Shown here: one piece after another, positions 1-5,111 of the stretch | Layout: each line of letters starts with the position of its first letter | Position numbering within the stretch: the stretch's first letter is position 1 | IMG/VR virus record: IMGVR_UViG_3300033144_003384 | Coordinates: 19,757 to 83,756 of that record | Reading direction: 5' to 3' (one strand) | Length of the DNA stretch: 64,000 bases | From: a virus | Position numbers and translations under genes: made by a program | The notes under the pieces: generated by a model | What the model was told of the DNA's origin: nothing | Seen by the model: the letters and a program-made list of their open reading frames with translations, nothing else | Database searches by the model: none

Positions 1-25
1 GGTCGATGTTTAGGGGTAGTGCCAT
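1..25 (-). CDS. 5' end of a minus-strand gene leaving the window
   Basis: An ATG at 25-23 opens a frame reading MALPLNID before the window edge. It is preceded by an AAAGGAGAA Shine-Dalgarno at about 30-38 and by a minus promoter at 61-89, so the start is well supported. Too little is visible to assign a product. Confidence 0.6.
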
Positions 26-60
26 TGGGTTCTCCTTTTGTTGCACTCCTTATGCTTATC

Positions 61-89
61 AGTGTATAAGGTCGGCGCTCTCTTGTCAA
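61..89 (-). promoter_or_regulatory. Promoter for the leftmost minus-strand gene
   Basis: TTGACA (89-84), 17-bp spacer, TACACT (66-61). Transcription would start near 54 and give a short leader carrying the AAAGGAG site. It is back to back with the plus promoter at 113-141. Confidence 0.7.
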
Positions 90-112
90 GTCATTTATCT
101 GAAAAGAATCAC

Positions 113-141
113 TTGACATACTGTCCCCAATAGTGTATAAT
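113..141 (+). promoter_or_regulatory. Leaderless promoter for the gene at 148
   Basis: TTGACA (113-118), 17 bp, extended TGTATAAT ending at 141. The ATG at 148 lies 6 nt after the -10 box, where transcription should begin, and there is no Shine-Dalgarno. Confidence 0.8.
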
Positions 142-147
142 AGAGGT

Positions 148-498
148 ATGAGAACAAGAACAGAAACGCCCCAAATTGGAGCGACCATCAAAGACAAACG
201 GTGGCACTTCATCCCCGAAGGTAAGTGGCTCTGGTCTTACTGCGGCCTGCGCCTAACCGACGAACCGCACCTAAACAAGCTACTCGACCACCTAGCCCCA
301 AGCTGGGACACCACGATGAACGCTTGTGATGAGTGCCTTCAGGCTCACAAAGACTGGCTGGAAAGCCCGACCGAATACGAACAAGAGAGAAAGTGGGCGA
401 ACAACCATATGGCATCCATCATGGGAACCCCAGCGCCAAGCTTCGATGACTTCGGGGATTGGCTTCAGTACGACGACGAGGACGAGGAAGCTGCGTGA
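148..498 (+). CDS. Small acidic protein with a possible zinc-binding Cys pair
   Basis: 116 aa. I start it at ATG 148 rather than the in-frame GTG at 133, because 133 lies inside the -10 box and 148 sits at the predicted transcription start. A CDEC motif about 60 residues in, with a nearby YCG, suggests metal binding. The C-terminus is strongly acidic (DDEDEE). It is a single-gene unit closed by the terminator at 513-540. Family not recognised. Confidence 0.7.
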   Translation: MRTRTETPQIGATIKDKRWHFIPEGKWLWSYCGLRLTDEPHLNKLLDHLAPSWDTTMNACDECLQAHKDWLESPTEYEQERKWANNHMASIMGTPAPSFDDFGDWLQYDDEDEEAA

Positions 499-512
499 CA
501 AAAGGAGATTTG

Positions 513-540
513 GCCCCCTGCTCCGGCGGGGGGCTTTTCC
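513..540 (+). terminator. Rho-independent terminator
   Basis: GCCCCC/GGGGGC stem followed by a T-rich run, directly after the 148-498 gene. Confidence 0.75.
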
Positions 541-574
541 TGTGCCGCCGGGACTGTTGGAGTACACTGAAGGC

Positions 575-799
575 ATGAAGTACAAGAAGTGCGACGACTG
601 CACGAGATATGTCCCCGCCTCCCAGGTAGCCCCGATCGGGGCACTCCTTCGGTGCGATGAATGCACTGATTTCGAGACGATGACAAGGCTTCTCCCCCGC
701 CAACCGGAGGAAACGTGGGTCGAGATGTGGGACCACGAAAACCCTTTCAGCCCATACGATGATGGCCGTGGGTATTACGCTCCAGTATATGTGGCGTAG
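575..799 (+). CDS. Zinc-ribbon-like small protein
   Basis: 74 aa starting MKYKKCDDCTRYV. Two CxxC pairs (CDDC near residue 6, CDEC near residue 27) form a likely zinc ribbon; the rest is rich in aromatic and acidic residues. A TACACT -10 box at 563-568 ends exactly 6 nt before the ATG and no Shine-Dalgarno is present, so it is probably leaderless, although no good -35 is seen. Possible DNA or protein binder; family not recognised. Confidence 0.65.
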   Translation: MKYKKCDDCTRYVPASQVAPIGALLRCDECTDFETMTRLLPRQPEETWVEMWDHENPFSPYDDGRGYYAPVYVA

Positions 800-820
800 C
801 CGGGGCTAATTGGGCACAAA

Positions 821-845
821 AGAAAGGCCGCCCGCTAAGGCGACC
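821..845 (-). terminator. Terminator of the minus-strand RNA unit
   Basis: On the minus strand GGTCGCC, a TTAG loop and CGGGCGGCC are followed by TTTCTTTTG. It ends the transcript carrying the RNAs at 896-1237. Confidence 0.7.
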
Positions 846-895
846 CTTCTCGTTTTGCTCTGACCCGTTTTGCTCCAGTTGGAGTGGGTACTGGC

Positions 896-975
896 TGGTG
901 GAGCTGGCGGGAATCGAACCCGCTTCCAGACATTTGCACTTCGGCATTTCAGTCTGTCGAAACCATTACAGCCCC
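896..975 (-). ncRNA. 80-nt tmRNA-like RNA lacking the tag-coding domain
   Basis: The 5' end GGGGCTG pairs with CAGCTCC next to an encoded ACCA, giving a tmRNA-type acceptor stem. The segment GGTTTCGAC matches the conserved D-loop region of tmRNA, which has no D stem. The T arm is GCGGG-TTCGATT-CCCGC. Between them a 5-bp helix (CAGAC/GTCTG), equivalent to P2, encloses a loop of only 20 nt where normal tmRNAs carry the tag reading frame and pseudoknots (about 270 nt more). No canonical anticodon arm fits. It is preceded after 1 nt by another CCA-ending RNA. It may be a trimmed tmRNA, a decoy, or a decaying copy. Confidence 0.7.
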
Positions 976-976
976 T

Positions 977-1056
977 TGGTGCCAACCTGCGGAATTGAAC
1001 CGCAGCCCCTTTCCCGATATCACTCGGGGGTTACCTTGGGTGTTTATCCCGTTGGC
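977..1056 (-). ncRNA. 80-nt tRNA-like RNA with encoded CCA
   Basis: GCCAAC at the 5' end pairs with GTTGGC before ACCA. The T arm is CTGCGG-TTCAATT-CCGCAG. In place of normal D and anticodon arms there is a GGG-ATAAACA-CCC hairpin and a CCCC...GGGG arm containing CCGA/TCGG. I could not fit a 7-nt anticodon loop with T33. It may be a non-canonical tRNA or a tRNA mimic. It is separated by exactly 1 nt from each neighbouring RNA and shares their promoter at 1267-1295. Confidence 0.6.
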
Positions 1057-1057
1057 A

Positions 1058-1237
1058 TGGTAGTTGCTCGATCCCCCTCCGGAGAGTGGGGGCAGTAGGG
1101 AGGCTATCCGCGTCTTACCTTTTCAGCAGGGCTCGTATTAGGTTTCCCCGCGCAGTCCCCGTTGGGGGCGATGCGGGTTTCGCTGCCGGAGGTTCACTCC
1201 CGTCCCCACACTCAGGGTGGGGATCGAACTGTCACTA
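1058..1237 (-). ncRNA. Structured 180-nt RNA ending in CCA
   Basis: The 5' segment TAGT...GTTCGATCCCC pairs with GGGGATCGAGC...ACTA just before CCA: an 11-bp helix with one wobble, plus 4 bp. The interior contains several more hairpins, including CCCCAC/GTGGGG, CCCC/GGGG and CCCCC/GGGGG. Reading frames overlapping it on either strand look non-coding. The family is unknown; the terminal stem and CCA make it look like an oversized tRNA-like RNA. Confidence 0.45.
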
Positions 1238-1266
1238 TTCAGTTGTCAAGGTGCTTTACTACCTAT

Positions 1267-1295
1267 AGTGTCTCACATAACCACCCTCTTGTCAA
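1267..1295 (-). promoter_or_regulatory. Promoter for the three-RNA unit
   Basis: TTGACA (1295-1290), 17 bp, GACACT (1272-1267). Predicted start near 1260, about 23 nt before the first RNA. Back to back with the plus promoter at 1329. Confidence 0.6.
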
Positions 1296-1328
1296 GGGTT
1301 ATCTCGGATTGTTTTATCTAATAAGCAC

Positions 1329-1357
1329 TTGACACACTATGCTCAGTAGTATACAAT
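1329..1357 (+). promoter_or_regulatory. Leaderless promoter for the gene at 1364
   Basis: TTGACA, 17 bp, TACAAT ending at 1357; ATG at 1364 follows after 6 nt with no Shine-Dalgarno. Confidence 0.8.
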
Positions 1358-1363
1358 GGATGT

Positions 1364-1591
1364 ATGCTACTAACTACTATGACACTCCGAGAGACATACG
1401 CCGCGCTCCCGTCTGCACAGACGGAACGGGTAACACGCTTCTGGTTCAAGTCGCCGTGCTACTTCGTAAGAGCAATCGACGTCGCCATTCACATCACGCT
1501 ACCAGAGTTGATCGACGGCTTCATGCCGATATCGGCTGCGTGGCTCCGAAAGGAATCGCCACGCTGGGGTCGAAGCTGGAGAAGTTGGTGA
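1364..1591 (+). CDS. Small protein with SPRWGRSWR tail (paralog of 10345-10572)
   Basis: 75 aa. About half of its residues match the minus-strand protein at 10345-10572, including a central FVRAIDVAIHITLPEL block and the C-terminal SPRWGRSWR motif. Both are first genes behind leaderless promoters. Closed by the terminator at 1608-1629. Family not recognised; the conservation of two diverged copies argues for a real function. Confidence 0.7.
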   Translation: MLLTTMTLRETYAALPSAQTERVTRFWFKSPCYFVRAIDVAIHITLPELIDGFMPISAAWLRKESPRWGRSWRSW

Positions 1592-1607
1592 AAGTACCCA
1601 AAGTCGA

Positions 1608-1629
1608 GGGCCCCTCCGGGGGCCCTTTT
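1608..1629 (+). terminator. Rho-independent terminator
   Basis: GGGCCCC-TCC-GGGGCCC followed by TTTT. Confidence 0.75.
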
Positions 1630-1748
1630 CTCGTGGCCCGGTAAGCCCCGGCTTCGCCTCATCTTGGCGTGCAAGGGAGGTGCGATCCAGGTGATCCGGC
1701 GGGGCTCGACGAGGAGGGGAGGGCCATCCCTCCCCAGCCACTCGTTCT

Positions 1749-1949
1749 TCAGCTCCTCGCCAGCTCCCGCATGAAGTTGGCATACTGGTTGAGATAACGG
1801 TCGATCTCGGGGTTGCCCCCGACAAAGATGACCCTTTCCTCGGTGCCTTTCGAGTCCTGACCGCACGGGCAGTCATCCATCGCTGGCGGGCGATATGACG
1901 GTTGCTCCTGCCCGCAGGTAACGCAGAAGTCCTTTGTGATAGTGCTCAT
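1749..1949 (-). CDS. Small Cys-rich protein
   Basis: 66 aa starting MSTITKDFCVTCG. A CVTC pair and a CPCG pair suggest a zinc ribbon, followed by a charged C-terminal helix. The start is supported by GGAAAGGAAGG just upstream. Single gene; family not recognised. Confidence 0.65.
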   Translation of the reverse strand: MSTITKDFCVTCGQEQPSYRPPAMDDCPCGQDSKGTEERVIFVGGNPEIDRYLNQYANFMRELARS

Positions 1950-2061
1950 ACCCTTCCTTTCCTATTCGGGCTTACTCCCCCATCATATCAGGGGGGTGCG
2001 ACAGCTTCTCATCCTGAGCGCCTACTTCACGTTTCAAACAATTCGATATTGCCCCTAGTAA

Positions 2062-2090
2062 TTGTCACACCCCCGTGATACACTAGTACT
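2062..2090 (+). promoter_or_regulatory. Weak promoter for the gene at 2112
   Basis: TTGTCA, 17 bp, AGTACT (2085-2090). Weaker than the others but correctly placed for a short leader containing AAAGGAGG. Confidence 0.4.
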
Positions 2091-2111
2091 AACAAGAGCA
2101 AAGGAGGCAAA

Positions 2112-2336
2112 ATGATCAACATGTATCACGACCCAGAGGTACCGGCAGGGTATCAAGATGCGGACCTCGAAATGAGGGACTTGCGGGAAGCCGCAAACGA
2201 ATCGTACGAACAAGCATTCAGGGGACGGTGCATTGACTGTCACGGCAGGGGCGGATATCAGGATTACAACAATCACGGTAGCCGCAGAAGCTACCAAATC
2301 TGTTCGACCTGCGGTGGTGCTGGCGAACTGTTCTGA
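2112..2336 (+). CDS. DnaJ-type zinc-finger small protein
   Basis: 74 aa. Two CxxCxGxG motifs (CIDCHGRG near residue 38, CSTCGGAG near residue 65) match the cysteine-rich zinc-finger repeats of DnaJ without a J domain. Such fragments may bind unfolded protein or nucleic acid. Strong AAAGGAGG before the ATG; terminator at 2353-2374. Confidence 0.75.
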   Translation: MINMYHDPEVPAGYQDADLEMRDLREAANESYEQAFRGRCIDCHGRGGYQDYNNHGSRRSYQICSTCGGAGELF

Positions 2337-2352
2337 TCCACCAAACTCGAAG

Positions 2353-2374
2353 CCCCCGCTCCGGCGGGGGTTTT
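2353..2374 (+). terminator. Rho-independent terminator
   Basis: CCCCCGC/GCGGGGG stem followed by TTTTC. The 2375-2540 stretch beyond holds no convincing gene; it contains a GTAAGCCCCG motif also present near 1644. Confidence 0.75.
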
Positions 2375-2542
2375 CTTGTGGGCCCAGCACGCCCCGCCGA
2401 TCCGCAGTTCGTCGAACGACACGAAGGTAATAGACATGGTTGTTTGAGTATGCTTACCTGGCGAAGGCGGGGCTCGCCCGGTGCAAAGGAGCCGAGTGCC
2501 CAGTTCGGATCGTTTTACCCGGTAAGCCCCGTTGACGCAAAG

Positions 2543-2563
2543 AAAAAGCCCCCCGACGGGGGC
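2543..2563 (-). terminator. Terminator of the 3233-2582 operon
   Basis: Minus strand GCCCCCG-TC-GGGGGGC followed by TTTTTCTTT. Confidence 0.75.
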
Positions 2564-2581
2564 TCCTCCTTGTTCTTCAGC

Positions 2582-2773
2582 TCAGTTTGTTGTGTCGTAG
2601 TCCTTCTTGTCGAGTATTGCGTCGCAACTGATGCACTCGATCTCAAGCACTATCCGGTCAAGCGGCACAGCGTTTGCCTCGTCCATGTCGAGCCGTCCGT
2701 CCTTCGTGCTTGCTGGGACGTTATTCACATCCTCCACGAGAACGTAGACAAACTCGTGCTTGCATTCGCTCAT
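2582..2773 (-). CDS. Small acidic protein with CxxC
   Basis: 63 aa starting MSECKHEFVYVLV. Residues CKHEF near the start and CISC near the end may bind zinc together. Start chosen at 2773, where ATGA overlaps the stop of the preceding gene. Last gene of a three-gene operon. Confidence 0.65.
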   Translation of the reverse strand: MSECKHEFVYVLVEDVNNVPASTKDGRLDMDEANAVPLDRIVLEIECISCDAILDKKDYDTTN

Positions 2774-3015
2774 GCTGCTACTTTCTGGCCGAGTACCAAT
2801 CCGAGTACGACTGCGTCTAGGTAGTCGATGAAGTCTTGATATGTTCTCCGCCTGTCTCCGAACTTCGACGTTGATACACCTCCGTGGTCGGAGCCTTCCT
2901 CCAACCGCCAACCTCCGTAGGTGGAGTTGTAGTCGATGGTGAGTTCGAGTCCTGTCATGTTGGCGATGTTGCCAACCTTCAGGTTGATCGTCTCACGCTT
3001 GGCTTGCTTGCTCAT
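2770..3015 (-). CDS. Hypothetical protein, 81 aa
   Basis: Starts MSKQAKRETINLKVGN behind AGGAGAGGC and overlaps both neighbours by ATGA. The N-terminal half looks beta-rich, the C-terminal half hydrophobic. Family not recognised. Confidence 0.65.
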   Translation of the reverse strand: MSKQAKRETINLKVGNIANMTGLELTIDYNSTYGGWRLEEGSDHGGVSTSKFGDRRRTYQDFIDYLDAVVLGLVLGQKVAA

Positions 3016-3233
3016 ATGCCTCTCCTGTCCATGCCACCAAGCTTTGGCTCGGTTGGCTTTCCTTGCAGGTGGCGGAGTGCCGTGAAGGTGTCCACGACGA
3101 ACATGCAGTCTCGGGCAGCGTTAGCGTCGCCCTCTTCCTCGAACATGATGGCCATAGCCCGGAAACGCTCGATGCGTTCCAGCGATGGTGTGCGCTTCTC
3201 TATGAAGCGTCCGATCTGGTCGTGGTTTGTCAT
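3012..3233 (-). CDS. Hypothetical helical protein, 73 aa
   Basis: First gene of the operon, with AAAGGAAAGGAGA before the ATG. Charged and helical (LERIERFRAMAIMFEEEGDA). Transcribed from the promoter at 3257-3285. Confidence 0.65.
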   Translation of the reverse strand: MTNHDQIGRFIEKRTPSLERIERFRAMAIMFEEEGDANAARDCMFVVDTFTALRHLQGKPTEPKLGGMDRRGI

Positions 3234-3256
3234 GTTGTCTCCTTTCCTTTGTTCTA

Positions 3257-3285
3257 AGTATACCAGTATTCAGGTTGGATGTCAA
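3257..3285 (-). promoter_or_regulatory. Promoter for the 3233-2582 operon
   Basis: TTGACA, 17 bp, TATACT; start near 3250, leader with a Shine-Dalgarno. Its -35 faces that of the plus promoter at 3304. Confidence 0.8.
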
Positions 3286-3303
3286 GTGAATAAACAAAAG
3301 GAC

Positions 3304-3332
3304 TTGACAAAAGGGGTCCAATGCTGTATACT
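3304..3332 (+). promoter_or_regulatory. Promoter for the gene at 3356
   Basis: TTGACA, 17 bp, TATACT preceded by TG. The leader of about 17 nt holds GGAAGGAGG. Confidence 0.85.
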
Positions 3333-3355
3333 GTAAGTAGGAAGGAGGCCACACT

Positions 3356-3589
3356 ATGACAAAGTTTGACACACCGCTAGCAGAAAAGCTGTACGGAGAG
3401 ATGCCAGACGACGAAAGCGGGTCCGTACAGGAACTCGGCTGGTACGGACGCTACGACAGCGAGCTGGTCATCCTCAACGAAGACTCCGATGGGTTCGTCA
3501 ACACATTCGAAGCAATCGACAAGGCAGACCTCGACCGATTCTGGAGCCTAGTAACCAAGGAATACGAGCTGTACTACAGCATCTCCTGA
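3356..3589 (+). CDS. Hypothetical acidic protein, 77 aa
   Basis: Starts MTKFDTPLAEKLYGE. Acidic and rich in Tyr and Trp; the C-terminal half (LDRFWSLVTKEYELYY) looks helical. Single gene with strong promoter, Shine-Dalgarno and terminator, so probably well expressed early. Family not recognised. Confidence 0.7.
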   Translation: MTKFDTPLAEKLYGEMPDDESGSVQELGWYGRYDSELVILNEDSDGFVNTFEAIDKADLDRFWSLVTKEYELYYSIS

Positions 3590-3608
3590 CCATCAACCAA
3601 AAGGAGGA

Positions 3609-3630
3609 GCCTCCCTCACGGGAGGCTTTC
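3609..3630 (+). terminator. Rho-independent terminator
   Basis: GCCTCC-CTCAC-GGGAGGC followed by TTTC. Confidence 0.75.
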
Positions 3631-3658
3631 CTTGTGTCCTCGGCAAGTCCCGCCCAGG

Positions 3659-3877
3659 TCAGAACAAGGGCTTCTCGGACCAGGCCACTTCGCCACGCTT
3701 CTTCGTGATGTCGATGCAGTTCCCGTGCGCCCACCCGGTTGGACTCGAAGCCAAAGTGATCGAGTTTCCCCCGCCCTGCCTCCGGTTCTGCACCCACCCG
3801 ACAACACGACGATAGTTCCCATTCGCCTTCGTGTCCACAGGCTCCTTACAGAACTCGCAATTGATGTTCGGTGTCAT
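3659..3877 (-). CDS. Small zinc-finger-like protein
   Basis: 72 aa starting MTPNINCEFCKEPV. The CEFC pair and a later WAHGNC segment could form one zinc site. Only a weak AAGG lies upstream. It follows the DUF932-type gene on the same strand beyond the hairpin at 3968-3990. Confidence 0.55.
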   Translation of the reverse strand: MTPNINCEFCKEPVDTKANGNYRRVVGWVQNRRQGGGNSITLASSPTGWAHGNCIDITKKRGEVAWSEKPLF

Positions 3878-3967
3878 GTCGGTACCTTACTCTCATCAGA
3901 TTTGTCCTACAACAACGACGCGGTTGCGCCATCGTTCTTGCAGAATCCGATATCGCCGGGGCTCCAA

Positions 3968-3990
3968 GAGGAGGGGGCCCTTTCGGACCC
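3968..3990 (-). terminator. Hairpin after the DUF932-type gene
   Basis: GGGGGTCC-GAAA-GGGCCCCC on the minus strand followed by a pyrimidine run; partial terminator between 4001-5002 and 3659-3877. Confidence 0.5.
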
Positions 3991-4000
3991 CCAGCTCTCA

Positions 4001-5002
4001 TCAGACCAGATTCAGAATCGCCTGCTCGGCGACCATCTTCTTCTGCGACACCAGTGACGTTGAGTCCATGGATGCCATTGCACGGGCGATGCCCGAACCG
4101 CTGCGTCCGTGGTCTAGATACTCGGTGACAGCGTTGTACAGCCCCCATCCGTTGAACCCGACCAGACCAGCGTTGCGGTTGTTGTTGAAACGTACCCTGA
4201 CGTCCGTCAAGATTTCGTCACGGTTTCGCTCTTTGCGATCCGTGTCGGCATCTGCGGCTGGCCATAAGGCGTTCAACACGACATCCACATTCTGCGATGC
4301 CTGCGGCACCGGGATGCGTAACAGCTCTTCGGCACGAGCCTTGAAGGCTTCCGCCCACTCGGTCGATATCTGCAACACCGCCTGTGCCTCTTGCAACGTG
4401 TCTTCGTAGTTCGGCGTGTGCCTTGCCTTGAAGGTCGATCGGGCCATCTGGTGGCCAAACCTGCACGTGTTGGCGCATACTGGGCGTATGTCCGTGTTTG
4501 AGTAAACGATCGGCATGGTTCCGTCGTGTGACGTTTGTACCAGCAAGAATCGGTCGATCTTGTCGTTGACACCGACGGGGTCGATGATCAGCGAGCCAAG
4601 GTCGATGGATGCGAAAAACTGGCGTCCGTCTTTCAGGACACCTAACGTTTCGATCACAGCATCTCCGTTGGACGCGCCAACGACCGCTAGCGCCTTTTCA
4701 AGCACCACGGCGTTCTGTACTACCCGATAGCGCTTCTTCATAACCTCGAAAGGCACCAGCGTTCCATCATGGTTGACCCGTGTCGTTGCGAAACGATCCG
4801 TGATCTCGATGAACTCACCAGCGTCATTCTGAACGAAGACAGGACGTAGGTCGACGTGATAGTTGGCGTGTGCGATCTCAAGCATTTGCTCGGCTGATTG
4901 CAACCCAACGACTGGCGTCCCTAGTCCGTGCCATGGTGTACCAGACTCGATGTTGTAGGCGAAGTTTGCCTTACCGTTTACGATCTCTAGTTCGTGTGAC
5001 AT
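4001..5002 (-). CDS. DUF932 / phage-plasmid-like protein (TIGR03299 type)
   Basis: 333 aa. The opening MSHELEIVNGKANFAY, the PWHGLG motif near residue 23, and the VVEFEVMKKRYRVVQN-like segment are typical of DUF932 proteins found on phages and plasmids, whose role is unknown but often near replication or recombination genes. Start chosen at 5002 behind GGAAAGGAGGGG, not at the in-frame 5059 ATG. Transcribed divergently from the SNF2 helicase. Confidence 0.8.
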   Translation of the reverse strand: MSHELEIVNGKANFAYNIESGTPWHGLGTPVVGLQSAEQMLEIAHANYHVDLRPVFVQNDAGEFIEITDRFATTRVNHDGTLVPFEVMKKRYRVVQNAVVLEKALAVVGASNGDAVIETLGVLKDGRQFFASIDLGSLIIDPVGVNDKIDRFLLVQTSHDGTMPIVYSNTDIRPVCANTCRFGHQMARSTFKARHTPNYEDTLQEAQAVLQISTEWAEAFKARAEELLRIPVPQASQNVDVVLNALWPAADADTDRKERNRDEILTDVRVRFNNNRNAGLVGFNGWGLYNAVTEYLDHGRSGSGIARAMASMDSTSLVSQKKMVAEQAILNLV

Positions 5003-5040
5003 GTGGTTTCTCCCCTCCTTTCCTTTTGTGTCTTGTTTAG

Positions 5041-5069
5041 ATAATATCACATTGAACAAACGATGTCAA
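5041..5069 (-). promoter_or_regulatory. Promoter for the DUF932-type gene
   Basis: TTGACA, 17 bp, TATTAT; leader of about 30 nt with a strong Shine-Dalgarno. Confidence 0.8.
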
Positions 5070-5076
5070 GTACTTG

Positions 5077-5105
5077 TTGCACTCGAACACCTGTTCGGTT
5101 AGAGT
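5077..5105 (+). promoter_or_regulatory. Leaderless promoter for the SNF2 helicase
   Basis: TTGCAC, 17 bp, TAGAGT; the ATG at 5112 follows after 6 nt. Confidence 0.65.
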
Positions 5106-5111
5106 TTCAGT

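Noticed and set aside
898-1268. Plus-strand reading frames across 898-1268
   Set aside because: They lie over the minus-strand RNA unit, have no Shine-Dalgarno or promoter, and their composition follows the RNA hairpins.
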